In this document: positions 44,674-53,399 of the stretch, piece by piece
How the letters are laid out: each line of letters opens with the position of its first letter
Position numbering within the stretch: the stretch's first letter is position 1
From: Steroidobacteraceae bacterium
GTDB lineage: Bacteria > Pseudomonadota > Gammaproteobacteria > Steroidobacterales > Steroidobacteraceae
DNA length: 64,000 nt
NCBI GenBank assembly: GCA_019634915.1
Contig: JAHCAN010000003.1
Span: 62,001 to 126,000 of the forward strand
Direction: 5' to 3'
Translations under genes and position numbers: made by a program
The notes under the pieces: model-generated
Seen by the model: the letters and a program-made list of their open reading frames with translations, nothing else
Told to the model about the DNA's origin: nothing
Database searches by the model: none

Positions 44674-46304
44674 TGAACGGGATCCGGCCGGACAGCATTC
44701 GCATTCCTCCGCAGCTCGCCCGTATCAGCGATTACGTCGACTGGTATGCCGCGCGCCAGCCCGGTGTCGAGGCGATGGTATTGGGGCAGGAGCGCTATGA
44801 CTATGCCCGGCTGCAGGCACGGGTCGATTCGATCGCCCGTGCGCTCATAGCCGCAGGCATCGGGCACGGTGATCGGGTCGCGACCCTGTCCACGCCGCAT
44901 CCCGATTTCTGGGCGATCTTCCTGGCGACGGCATCGATCGGCGCAATCTGGGTCGGGCTCAATCCGCGCTACCAGCTCGATGAGTATCGCTACATCATCG
45001 GCGATTCCGGGCCTGCGTTGCTGTTCGCGCGCACGCGTATCGATGAGCGCGAATTTGCCGGCGATCTGCGTGCATTGATGGCCGAATGCTCCTCGTTGCG
45101 CCGGCTCGTCACGCTCGATGAGGGCCTGCCGGTACCGGCGGCCGAGACGATGCAGCAGTTCCTGCAGCACGGTTCGACGGTCTCCCGCATGACACTCGAT
45201 GCATGCCGAGCGGGCGTCGTCGAGACCGATCCCGCCCTGATCGTGTACACCTCCGGCACCACCGGCCGGCCAAAGGGCGCCCTGCTGCCGCATTGCGGTC
45301 TCACCCAATGCAGTCGCGTCCAGATGCGGTACTGGCGCGCCGATCCCGTCCGGGTCGTCAATTTCCTGCCGATCAATCACATCGGCTGCGTGGGCGATCT
45401 GTCGGCATGGTGTCTGGTTGCCGGCGGCTGCATCGTCTTCATGGAGAAATTCGATGCCGCCGGTTCGATCGGGCTGACGGTGAGCGAGAGATGCACTGTC
45501 TGGGGCGGTGTTCCCACCACGATCCTGATGACACTCTCGCTGCCCGAGTTCGAGCGTCATGATCTGTCGGAGCTGCAGTTGATCATCTGGAGCGGTGCTG
45601 CCGCGCCGGAAGAGCTCGTCCGGCGACTGGGTCGCATCGTCCCCCGTCTTTCCAATTCCTACGGCGCCACCGAAACCGTCGGCTCGGTCACGTTTGTCGA
45701 ACCTACCGACGACGTGGATCTGCTTGCAAACAGCGTGGGCCATCCCGTGCCCGACTACGAGTTCCGCCTCACGGACCGCGACGGGCGCGTAGTCTCCGTG
45801 GGAGAAGCCGGGGAGATCTGCGTGCGCGGCAAGTTCATCATGCGGGGTTACTGGCACCGGCCACGCGAGACGGCCGAGACGATCGATGCCGATGGCTGGC
45901 TGCACACCGGAGACCTTGCCGTGGAGAGACCGGACGGCGCGATCCGTCTGGTCGGGCGGCTCAAGGAAATGTTCAAGTCCGGCGGCTACAACATCTACCC
46001 TCGCGAAATCGAGCATGTCCTGGAAGGCTGCCCCGGGGTAGCGATGGCGGCCGTCGTTCCGGTTCCGGATCCGGTTTTCAGCGAGGTCGGCCATGCCTAC
46101 GTGCTGCGCGAGCCCGGTGCGGCGCTCGATGTCGACACATTGCTCGCCACCTGTCGCGCGCAGCTTGCCAACTACAAGGTGCCCAAACGGCTCGTCATCG
46201 AGGACGAGTTGCCGTTGTTGCCGATAGGCAAGCTCGACAAGGTCCGGTTACGCGAAGCTGCCCGCGACGCACTTTCGTCAGGACCCGGAACTGCGGCGCA
46301 GTAG
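44673..46304 (+). CDS. AMP-forming acyl-CoA ligase of the TetR cassette
   Basis: 543 residues. Motifs of a full ANL enzyme: LIVYTSGTTGRPKGALLPH, SYGATETVGS, DGWLHTGDLAVE, and PIGKLDKVRLRE with the catalytic Lys. It resembles cyclohexanecarboxylate/short-to-medium acid ligases. The start ATG overlaps the transporter stop (TGATG). It would turn the imported acid into a CoA thioester for the MaoC hydratase and host beta-oxidation. Lower GC and less biased codons than the flanking genes were my impression only and were not measured. Confidence 0.92.
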   Translation: MNGIRPDSIRIPPQLARISDYVDWYAARQPGVEAMVLGQERYDYARLQARVDSIARALIAAGIGHGDRVATLSTPHPDFWAIFLATASIGAIWVGLNPRYQLDEYRYIIGDSGPALLFARTRIDEREFAGDLRALMAECSSLRRLVTLDEGLPVPAAETMQQFLQHGSTVSRMTLDACRAGVVETDPALIVYTSGTTGRPKGALLPHCGLTQCSRVQMRYWRADPVRVVNFLPINHIGCVGDLSAWCLVAGGCIVFMEKFDAAGSIGLTVSERCTVWGGVPTTILMTLSLPEFERHDLSELQLIIWSGAAAPEELVRRLGRIVPRLSNSYGATETVGSVTFVEPTDDVDLLANSVGHPVPDYEFRLTDRDGRVVSVGEAGEICVRGKFIMRGYWHRPRETAETIDADGWLHTGDLAVERPDGAIRLVGRLKEMFKSGGYNIYPREIEHVLEGCPGVAMAAVVPVPDPVFSEVGHAYVLREPGAALDVDTLLATCRAQLANYKVPKRLVIEDELPLLPIGKLDKVRLREAARDALSSGPGTAAQ

Positions 46305-46322
46305 ACGGGCGCGGGGCGCCAA

Positions 46323-47513
46323 TCAGCGCGTCAGCTTGCGCGGCCCCGCCGGCAGGCCACTCGCGCGGGTCAGCCCGGCGGCGCCGAAGCGCTTGCGGAT
46401 CGCGTCGACGGTCGCATCGAGCGCCGGCGGCTGCGGCACGCTGCCCGCGGCGAACAGATCGAGCTGCGTGGCCGGCGCGAGCGCGGAAGCGCCGACGCCT
46501 AGCAGGCGCACGCGGGCACGCGGCTGTTCCGCGCGCCAGCGATGCAGCAGGTCGGAGGAGGCGCGGCCGATCACGCGGCTGTCCTGCGTCGGCGGCTCGA
46601 GCTGCTGCTGGCGCGTGAAGGTCGCGAAGTCGGCGCGGCGGACCTTGATCGCGATGCAGCCCGCCGCGAGCCGCCGCGCGCGCAGCGTGGCGCTGACCCG
46701 GTCGGCGAGCGCGAGCAGCCCGGCCTCCATCTGCGCCGGATCGGCGATGTCGGCGTCGAAAGTCTCCTCGGCGCTGATCGACAGGTCCTCGCGATCGGCG
46801 ACGACCGGGCGGTCGTCGATGCCGCTCGCGCGATCGCGCATGCGCCGGGTGTCGCGCCCGAACAGCCGCCACAGCAGCGCGTCCGGCGCGCGGCGCAGTT
46901 CACCGAGCGTCCTGAGGCCCGCGCGCTCCACCGCGTCGCCCTTCTTGCGCCCAAGGCCCGGCAGGCGGCGGATCGGCAATGCGTCGAGGCGCCCGGGCAG
47001 CTCCGCGGCCGGGATCACCGTGAGGCCGTCGGGCTTGTCGAGGTCCGAGGCGATCTTCGCGACGAGCTTGTTCGGCGCGACGCCGACCGAGGCGGTGAGC
47101 CCGGTGCGCGCGCGGATCGCAGCCTTGATCGCGCGCGCGATCCGCACCTCGTCGCCGTGCAATGCGCGGCTCGCGGTGACGTCGAGGAAGGCCTCGTCGA
47201 GCGACAGGCCCTCGATCAGCGGCGTGTAGTCCTCGAACACCGCGAACACCTGGCGCGAAACCGCCTTGTAATGCGCCATGCGCGGCGCGATGCACACCGC
47301 CTGCGGGCACAGCGCGAGCGCGCGGCCCATCGGCATTGCCGAGTGCACGCCGAAGCGGCGCACGACATAGTTGGCCGCGGCGACCACGCCGCGTGCGCCG
47401 GTCCAGCCGACGATCACCGGCAGGCCGCGCAGCGCCGGGTCGTCGCGCTCCTCGACCGACGCGTAGAACGCGTCCATGTCGACGTGCAGGATCGCGCGCC
47501 CGTGCGCGGCCAT
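46323..47513 (-). CDS. dinB: DNA polymerase IV (Y-family translesion polymerase)
   Basis: 396 residues. Palm motifs ILHVDMDAFYASVEERDDP and GLSLDEAFLDVT hold the three metal-binding acidic residues; thumb LPGLGRKKGDAVERAGLRT; little-finger domain after about 240. It copies past damaged bases. A beta-clamp-like motif ATQLDLFAAG lies near the C-terminus. Its ATG overlaps the DUF3667 stop, so it is the last gene of a five-gene run; no LexA box was seen directly before it, and expression may depend on the upstream operon promoter. Confidence 0.95.
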   Translation of the reverse strand: MAAHGRAILHVDMDAFYASVEERDDPALRGLPVIVGWTGARGVVAAANYVVRRFGVHSAMPMGRALALCPQAVCIAPRMAHYKAVSRQVFAVFEDYTPLIEGLSLDEAFLDVTASRALHGDEVRIARAIKAAIRARTGLTASVGVAPNKLVAKIASDLDKPDGLTVIPAAELPGRLDALPIRRLPGLGRKKGDAVERAGLRTLGELRRAPDALLWRLFGRDTRRMRDRASGIDDRPVVADREDLSISAEETFDADIADPAQMEAGLLALADRVSATLRARRLAAGCIAIKVRRADFATFTRQQQLEPPTQDSRVIGRASSDLLHRWRAEQPRARVRLLGVGASALAPATQLDLFAAGSVPQPPALDATVDAIRKRFGAAGLTRASGLPAGPRKLTR

Positions 47514-48496
47514 CAGAGTGTCGCGACGCTGTAGAGCACCGTGAACGCGAGCATCACGATGCTGCACGTCACGTAGACGCCGCCCATGAACAGGAACTTG
47601 AGCGTGGTGCGCGCGCGGCCCTGGCCGTAGTAGACGCGCATCGCGCGAAACAGGTACCAGACGAGCCACAGCAGCACCGCGAACGACAGCGGCGCGCTGA
47701 AGGCCGTGCCGCCCGCGAGCCAGAAGACCGGCACGAGCAATGTGCCGAGCAGGAAGATCATCGCGTGATTGTGGATGCAGAACAGCAGGTGTTCGACGTA
47801 GTAGCGGCGCGGCCGCCAGTAGAGCAGCAGCATGAACGCGGCGATCAGCGGCAGCAGGAAGAACATCGCGCGCGGCACGTTGTGCAGGAAGGCGCGGCCG
47901 AGCGAGCTGCGATCGGCCACTGACTTCTGGCAGCCGAGGATCAGCCGCGGCTGCAGCCAGGCGCTGCCCGGGCCCTCGTAGGAGAGGTTGCTGCAGGTGA
48001 GGCCGTCGGCGGTCGCCGGCGGGCTCTGCGCCGCCGGCGCGCTGGCGACTCCGGGGGCTTCTGTGGTGCCGGCGCCGCCGACATCGATGTGGACGATGCT
48101 GCCGCTCGGCAGCAGCGCGAGCGCGATGAAGAACAGCAGGCTGACGACGATGTAGAGCCGGAAGGGTGGCAGGTAGCGCTGGCGTCGGCCGGCGAAGAAC
48201 TCGCGTGTCAGGAAGCCGGGGCGCGCGAGCAGCGGCCACAGTGTCTTCCACAGCCGCGAGTCGGCGTGAGTGAGGCCTTCGAAGGCCTCGGCGAGGAAGT
48301 GGCCGAGCGAATGCAGATGCCGGTCGTCGCGCTGGCCGCAAGCCGCGCAGTAGGGACCGGTCAGCGCCGCGCCGCAGTTGAGGCACTGCGCGGCGGCCTC
48401 GGGCGCCGCAGCGGGCTGCGCAGTATCGACGGCGCCGGCGTCATCGCCGGTGGCCGTGGCGGCGGCGTCGGTGGCCGGGACGGCGTCGTCGGTCAC
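47513..48496 (-). CDS. DUF3667 membrane protein
   Basis: 327 residues. An Ala/Thr/Asp-rich tail (1-35) leads to a zinc-ribbon-like CLNCGAALTGPYCAACGQ, then SRLWKTLWPLLARPGFLTREF and about five membrane segments (YIVVSLLFFIALALL and onward). These are the marks of DUF3667. Function unknown; members are often called yckC-like or zinc-ribbon membrane proteins. Lies 9 bases after fadE. Confidence 0.85.
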   Translation of the reverse strand: MTDDAVPATDAAATATGDDAGAVDTAQPAAAPEAAAQCLNCGAALTGPYCAACGQRDDRHLHSLGHFLAEAFEGLTHADSRLWKTLWPLLARPGFLTREFFAGRRQRYLPPFRLYIVVSLLFFIALALLPSGSIVHIDVGGAGTTEAPGVASAPAAQSPPATADGLTCSNLSYEGPGSAWLQPRLILGCQKSVADRSSLGRAFLHNVPRAMFFLLPLIAAFMLLLYWRPRRYYVEHLLFCIHNHAMIFLLGTLLVPVFWLAGGTAFSAPLSFAVLLWLVWYLFRAMRVYYGQGRARTTLKFLFMGGVYVTCSIVMLAFTVLYSVATL

Positions 48497-48505
48497 ACGC
48501 CGCCC

Positions 48506-51043
48506 TCAGGCGCCGCGCGCGCTCGCCGCCGACGCCTCGCCCGGCGCGGGCCGGGCCTGCACGCCGAGCTCGTGCGGCTCGAAGTCGTCGACGTTGATCA
48601 GGTGCATCACCTTGCGATCGTAGTCGCGCAGCATCGCCGCCTCCGTTTCCGACAGGATGCCGAGTTCGAGCCCCTGCCGGATCTGGCCGGGCAGGTCGAG
48701 CGCCGAGATGCGCCCGGTCTTCACGCCCTCGACGCGCAGCCGCTTCTCAAGCGGCTCGGCGGTCTGCGACAGCAGCAGCGCCTCGTGCAGCAGGCCGAGC
48801 GGATTGCCGGGCTGGACCGTGCGATAGACACTCTCGCACAGCCGGTCGCGCGACTCGCCCGGCGTCGAGACCAGCTCGGCGAGCGTGTGGCCGAGGCGGT
48901 CGGACGGCGCGAAGTAGGTCATGCCGCGCGGGAAGATCAGCGCGCGCATCAGGCCCGCGAGCAGCGCGTTCGGGAAATTGCGCAGGAAGCCGTGCAACTG
49001 CTCCTGTGCGGTGTACAGCAGGTCGCGGCAGGCCCACTCGACCAGCGGCAGGTCGGCCTCGGGCTTGCCCTGGTTCTCGTGGTGCTTCAGCACCATCGAG
49101 GCGAGGTACATGCAGGAGAGCACGTCGCCGAGCCGCGCCGAGAGGCTTTCCTTCTTCTTCAGGTAGCCGCCGAGGGTCAGCATCGCGACGTCGACCGCGA
49201 ATGCGAACGAGGCGCTGAAGCGCACGATGTGCTGGTAGTAGCGCGCGGTCGGCCCGTGCACCGGCTTGCGCGTGAAGCGCGCGAGCGTGATCGCCATCAC
49301 CAGCGAGCGCACCGCGTTCGAGATCGCGAAGCCCATGTGCGCGAACAGCGCACGGTCGAACTCGTCGACGCCGGCCTTGCGGTCGGGGTTGCGCGCGGCG
49401 TTCATCTCGCGCATCACGAACGGATGGCAGCGGATCGCGCCCTGGCCGAAGATCATCAGGTTGCGAGTGAGGATGTTTGCGCCTTCCACCGTGATCGCGA
49501 TCGGCACGGCCTGGTAGCCGCGCGCGAGATAGTTGTTGGGCCCGAGCATGATGCCCTTGCCGCCGTGCACGTCCATCGCGTCGTCGGCGACCTGCCGGCC
49601 CATCTCGGTCACGTGGTACTTGAGCATCGCGGCGGGCACCGACGGCTTCTCGCCGCCGTCGATCGCGCCGGTCGTGACCGAGCGGCCCGCGTCCATGATG
49701 TAGGTGTAGCCGGCCATGCGCGCCATGACGGCCTCGACGCCTTCGAAGCGGCCGACCGGCATGCCGAACTGGCGGCGGATGCGCGCATACGCGCCGGTCG
49801 CGAACACGCCGGCTTTGGCGCCGCCGGTCGCGTTCGACGGCAGCGAGATGCAGCGTCCGACCGACAGCTGTTCGATCAGCATGCGCCAGCCCTGGCCTGC
49901 CATCTGCAGTCCGCCGATCAGCGTGTCGAGCGGCACGAACACGTCGTGGCCCTGGATCGGGCCGTTCTGGAACGGGATGTTCAGCGGGAAGTGGCGGCGG
50001 CCGATCGTCAGGCCCGGCGTGTCGCGCGGGATCAGCGCGCAGCTGATGCCGATGTCTTCGACGTCGCCGACCAGCCGGTCGGGATCGAACATCCGGAACG
50101 CGAGCCCGACCACGGTCGCGACCGGCGCGAGCGTGATGTAGCGCTTGGAGAAATTGAGCCTGAGGCCGATGACTTCCCTGCCCTGCCACAGGCCGCGGCA
50201 GACGACGCCGGTGTCGGGAATCGCGGCCGCGTCGGAGCCGACGCGCGGGCCGGTCAGCGCGAAGCACGGCACCTCTTCACCGCGCGCGAGCCGCGGCAGG
50301 TACCAGTCCTTCTGTTCCTCGGTGCCGTAGTGGTTCAGCAGTTCGGCCGGGCCGAGCGAGTTCGGCACCGCCACCGTCGACGACACCGTCGCGCTGCGGC
50401 TCGCGAGCTTGGTCAGCACGCACGAATGCGCATAGGCCGAGAATTCGAGACCGCCGTACTTCTTCGGGATGATCATCGCGAAGAAGCCCTTGGTCTTCAG
50501 GAAATCCCACACGGCCGGCGGCAGGTCGCCACGCACGTGCGTGATCTCCCAGTCGTCGATCATCCGGCACAGCTCCTCGCACGGCCCGTCGAGGAAGGCC
50601 TGCTCCTCGGCCGACAGCCGCGGCGCCTGCGTGGCAGCGAGCTTCGACCAGTCGGGCGCGCCGGTGAACAGCTCGCCGTCCCACCACACGGTGCCCGCTT
50701 CGAGCGCCTCGCGCTCGGTCGAGGACATGCGCGGCAACATGCGCAGGTAGGCCTTCATGAACGGGCGCGTGACCAGCGCCTTGCGCAGCGGGCGGATCGT
50801 GAACAGCCACAGCAGCGCGAGCATCACCCACAGGAAGCCCTTCCAGATGCCGGCCGGATGGCCGAGCACGGTGTAGGCCGCGAGCAGCACCGTGAAGGTC
50901 GCCGCGAACGCGATCAGCGACAGGCGCTTGTAGGCGAGCGCCAGCACCGCGGCGATGAACAGCAGCGTGATGATGCCCCCCACCTGCGTCACGGCGAACG
51001 CCGCCGCTGCGATGAGCGCGATCGTGATCAGCACGCCGAGCAT
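48506..51043 (-). CDS. fadE: Large acyl-CoA dehydrogenase FadE
   Basis: 845 residues, the size of E. coli-type FadE. Three hydrophobic segments at the N-terminus (residues about 1-85) anchor it to the inner membrane. Dehydrogenase core: PKKYGGLEFSAYAHSCVLTK, CFALTGPRVGSDAAAIPD, RRQFGMPVGRFEGVEAVMAR, MDVHGGKGIMLGPNNYLAR, and the extra C-terminal 230-residue domain of this class. It starts the beta-oxidation of fatty acyl-CoAs. A 15-base gap follows the SYLF gene, so it shares an operon with mdh. Confidence 0.95.
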   Translation of the reverse strand: MLGVLITIALIAAAAFAVTQVGGIITLLFIAAVLALAYKRLSLIAFAATFTVLLAAYTVLGHPAGIWKGFLWVMLALLWLFTIRPLRKALVTRPFMKAYLRMLPRMSSTEREALEAGTVWWDGELFTGAPDWSKLAATQAPRLSAEEQAFLDGPCEELCRMIDDWEITHVRGDLPPAVWDFLKTKGFFAMIIPKKYGGLEFSAYAHSCVLTKLASRSATVSSTVAVPNSLGPAELLNHYGTEEQKDWYLPRLARGEEVPCFALTGPRVGSDAAAIPDTGVVCRGLWQGREVIGLRLNFSKRYITLAPVATVVGLAFRMFDPDRLVGDVEDIGISCALIPRDTPGLTIGRRHFPLNIPFQNGPIQGHDVFVPLDTLIGGLQMAGQGWRMLIEQLSVGRCISLPSNATGGAKAGVFATGAYARIRRQFGMPVGRFEGVEAVMARMAGYTYIMDAGRSVTTGAIDGGEKPSVPAAMLKYHVTEMGRQVADDAMDVHGGKGIMLGPNNYLARGYQAVPIAITVEGANILTRNLMIFGQGAIRCHPFVMREMNAARNPDRKAGVDEFDRALFAHMGFAISNAVRSLVMAITLARFTRKPVHGPTARYYQHIVRFSASFAFAVDVAMLTLGGYLKKKESLSARLGDVLSCMYLASMVLKHHENQGKPEADLPLVEWACRDLLYTAQEQLHGFLRNFPNALLAGLMRALIFPRGMTYFAPSDRLGHTLAELVSTPGESRDRLCESVYRTVQPGNPLGLLHEALLLSQTAEPLEKRLRVEGVKTGRISALDLPGQIRQGLELGILSETEAAMLRDYDRKVMHLINVDDFEPHELGVQARPAPGEASAASARGA

Positions 51044-51058
51044 CGCCGGTCTCCTCCG

Positions 51059-51595
51059 CTACTTCTGGATCTTCGTGATCTTCGAACCCTCGAAGGTCAG
51101 GTTGTACATCAGCCCCTTGTTCGAAAAGATGAAGCCGATGATCGGTTTCTGCGCGGTCTGCGTGTCGATCGTGCCGCCCGCGCCGAGCGTCGCGAGCGCG
51201 ACGCTGCCGTCGACGCCCGCCTTCCAGCCCTGGCTGTCGCGGAAGCTCTTCAGCGCATCGGCGGTCATCAGCAGGATGATTTCGGTGCGCGCCTGCGCGC
51301 CGAGCTGCAGGCCGATCGAGGCGGCGGCGATGCTGTAGTAATCGAGGGTCTTGCCGCCGATCTGCAGCGCGCCCTCGCCGTACTCGCCGCCGATGCCGAT
51401 GCCGGCCTTGATCACGCTCGGGAACACGAGCACGCCGTGCGCCTTCGCGGCGAGCTCGGCGCCCGCCGAGGTGTGTTTGGCGAACTGCGTCAGCGCTTCC
51501 TGCACTTTCGCATCGAGTTCGACCCTGGAATCCGCGAACGCCGCTGGTGCGGCGGCGATCGCGAGCAGGCAGACGGCGGCGATTGTCCTGATCAT
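51059..51595 (-). CDS. Exported SYLF/YSC84 lipid-binding domain protein
   Basis: 178 residues with a signal peptide ([21 protein letters not shown]). The SYLF domain fills the rest: [60 protein letters not shown]. The bacterial family binds lipids or phosphoinositide-like headgroups; its bacterial role is unclear. No lipobox Cys. Start overlaps the mdh stop (ATGA), with fadE 15 bases downstream. Confidence 0.9.
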   Translation of the reverse strand: MIRTIAAVCLLAIAAAPAAFADSRVELDAKVQEALTQFAKHTSAGAELAAKAHGVLVFPSVIKAGIGIGGEYGEGALQIGGKTLDYYSIAAASIGLQLGAQARTEIILLMTADALKSFRDSQGWKAGVDGSVALATLGAGGTIDTQTAQKPIIGFIFSNKGLMYNLTFEGSKITKIQK

Positions 51596-52572
51596 TTGAG
51601 CAGCTCCTTGACTCCGTCACGCTCTTCGCGCAGCTCGGCCAGTGTAGCGTCCATCCGCTGCCGGCTGAACTCGTCGATCGAAAGCCCCGGCACGATCTGG
51701 TATTCGCCGTTCTTCGTCGTGACCGGATACGAGTAGATCACGCCTTCCGGGATGCCGTAGCTGCCGTCCGACGGCACCGCCATGCTGACGTAGTCGCCGG
51801 GTGCCGAGCCCACGAACCAGTCGTGGATGTGATCGATCGCGGCCGAGGCGGCCGACGCGGCCGACGACGCGCCGCGCGCCTTGATGACCGCCGCGCCGCG
51901 CTGCTGCACGACCGGGATGAAAGTGCCCTCGAGCCAGGCCTGGTCGACCAGCAATCTGGCCGGCTTGCCGCCGATCAGCGTGTGCGAGACGTCGGGGTAC
52001 TGCGTCGCCGAATGATTGCCCCAGATGATCATGCGCTGGATCTGCGTGACATGCGTGCCGGTCTTGTCGGCGAGCTGCGAGAGCGCGCGGTTGTGATCGA
52101 GGCGCGTCATCGCGGTGAAATTGCGCGGATTGAGGTCCTTCGCGTTCGCGCGCGCGATCAGCGCATTCGTGTTCGCCGGGTTGCCGACGACCAGCACCTT
52201 CACGTTGCGATCCGCGGCTTCGTTCAGCGCCTTGCCCTGCGCGGAGAAGATCTGCGCGTTCGCGAGCAGCAGGTCCTTGCGCTCCATGCCCGGGCCGCGC
52301 GGGCGCGCGCCGACGAGCAGCGCCGCATGGCAGTCGCGGAACGCGACCTTCGCGTCATCCGTCGCGACGATCTTCTGCAGCGTCGGAAACGCGCAGTCGG
52401 AGAGCTCCATCACGACGCCCTGCAACTGCGGCAGCGCCGGCGTGATTTCGAGCAGATGCAGGTTCACCGGCTGGTCGGGGCCGAACAGGGCGCCCGAGGC
52501 GACACGGAAGGCGAGGGCATAGCCGATCTGGCCGGCAGCGCCGGTGATCGCGACATTCAGGGCTGTTTTCAT
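51592..52572 (-). CDS. mdh: Malate dehydrogenase
   Basis: 326 residues, the MDH type 2 length. NAD motif [19 protein letters not shown], substrate-binding [14 protein letters not shown] with the Arg pair, [20 protein letters not shown], and catalytic His in [13 protein letters not shown]. It interconverts malate and oxaloacetate in the TCA cycle. It heads a reverse-strand run with SYLF, fadE, DUF3667 and dinB. Start chosen at the conserved [10 protein letters not shown]. Confidence 0.95.
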   Translation of the reverse strand: MKTALNVAITGAAGQIGYALAFRVASGALFGPDQPVNLHLLEITPALPQLQGVVMELSDCAFPTLQKIVATDDAKVAFRDCHAALLVGARPRGPGMERKDLLLANAQIFSAQGKALNEAADRNVKVLVVGNPANTNALIARANAKDLNPRNFTAMTRLDHNRALSQLADKTGTHVTQIQRMIIWGNHSATQYPDVSHTLIGGKPARLLVDQAWLEGTFIPVVQQRGAAVIKARGASSAASAASAAIDHIHDWFVGSAPGDYVSMAVPSDGSYGIPEGVIYSYPVTTKNGEYQIVPGLSIDEFSRQRMDATLAELREERDGVKELLK

Positions 52573-52674
52573 CGAGGACTCCGGGGAAGGGGGCGCAGAT
52601 TCTACAGAAATCAACTAGTTACGTTAAGGGTCGCCAAGGCGGGGCCCAGGCCGCAAAAAGTTGGCTCCCGGATG

Positions 52675-52708
52675 TTGACACTGAACTAGTGTTGTAGTTA
52701 TATATAAC
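52675..52708 (+). promoter_or_regulatory. Sigma-70 promoter with palindrome over the -10
   Basis: TTGACA (52675-52680) is a perfect -35 box. TTATAT or TATATA lies 17-18 bases on. The -10 is inside the exact 12-base palindrome GTTATATATAAC (52697-52708), flanked by GTGTT and AACAC-type ends. A YtrA-type GntR protein, encoded downstream, is the likely binder, giving self-repression. Confidence 0.7.
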
Positions 52709-52769
52709 ACCAAGACGAGGGCCGATTGCATGGTGCAGACGGCCGGACAGTAGACCCAAGGAGACTGAC

Positions 52770-52928
52770 ATGAGCACTTCTTCCAACAACCTGATGGTGG
52801 CCTTCGGTGCGGCGCTGGTCGCGATCGTATTGACGGTGGCCTCGAGCGTGGCGTTCCTCGATTCGACCAGCGTCGCGCGGGTCGTGGTCGATGCACCCCA
52901 GGCGATCCACCTGGCCGCGGGCAACTAG
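52770..52928 (+). CDS. Small membrane protein upstream of the gntR-ABC genes
   Basis: 52 residues, starting MSTSSNNLMVAFGAALVAIV and ending AIHLAAGN. One hydrophobic helix at about residues 9-29. A strong AAGGAGA ribosome site lies 5-6 bases before the ATG and the gene sits right after the near-consensus promoter. No family is recognised. Its place as first gene of the operon suggests a small partner, sensor or substrate of the ABC exporter. A short palindrome at 52946-52957 follows it. Confidence 0.65.
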   Translation: MSTSSNNLMVAFGAALVAIVLTVASSVAFLDSTSVARVVVDAPQAIHLAAGN

Positions 52929-52945
52929 GGCGTTCTGCTAGATTA

Positions 52946-52957
52946 GCTCTGTAGAGC
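52946..52957. promoter_or_regulatory. Small inverted repeat before gntR
   Basis: GCTCT-GT-AGAGC between the small gene and gntR. It may be a weak hairpin affecting read-through, or a second regulator site. Confidence 0.3.
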
Positions 52958-52970
52958 ACGGCAACCCGCC

Positions 52971-53399
52971 ATGTCACAGGAGTTCGGTGCCAGCATGGAC
53001 CCGCAGTGGGACGAGAGCCAGCCGATCTATCGCCAGCTACGCGATCGCGTGGTGGCGATGATCCTGGAAGGTGTCCTGAAGGAGGGCGATCCGTTGCCCT
53101 CGGTGCGGAACGTGGCCGCCGAGTTCCGCCTGAACCCGCTGACCGTGCTCAAGGGCTACCAGCAGCTCGTCGACGAGCAGCTGGTCGAGAAGCGCCGCGG
53201 CCGCGGCATGTACGTCAACGCCGGCGCCCGCAAGGCGCTGATGAAGGACGAGCGGCAGCGCTTCATCGAAGACGAATGGCCGAAGGTGTATGCGACGATC
53301 CAGCGTCTCGGCCTGTCGGTGGACCAGCTGCTCGCGCAGACGCCGGCTCCGACCCAGACGCTGTCCAGCGCAGGGAGCATTGATGACAAGCACGAGTGA
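52971..53399 (+). CDS. GntR-family regulator, YtrA subfamily
   Basis: 142 residues. A winged helix (QPIYRQLRDRVVAMILEG, GDPLPSVRNVAAEFRLNPLTV) and a short C-terminal dimer helix without a ligand domain, the mark of the YtrA subfamily, which nearly always controls a linked ABC exporter. Its end overlaps the ABC ATPase start by 17 bases. Candidate operator: palindrome at 52697-52708. In YtrA systems induction follows cell-wall-active antibiotics; whether that holds here is unknown. Confidence 0.92.
   Translation: MSQEFGASMDPQWDESQPIYRQLRDRVVAMILEGVLKEGDPLPSVRNVAAEFRLNPLTVLKGYQQLVDEQLVEKRRGRGMYVNAGARKALMKDERQRFIEDEWPKVYATIQRLGLSVDQLLAQTPAPTQTLSSAGSIDDKHE

Noticed and set aside
46308-46320. GGCGC-GGG-GCGCC hairpin after the acyl-CoA ligase gene
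   Set aside because: Only five base pairs with a three-base loop and no U tail; too weak to call a terminator in this composition.
48089-51736. A 1215-codon open frame on the plus strand opposite fadE, the SYLF gene and mdh
   Set aside because: It is an antisense shadow of GC-rich coding sequence: very rich in Arg, Ala, Glu, His and Asp, with no domain or start signal, while the minus strand carries clear families.
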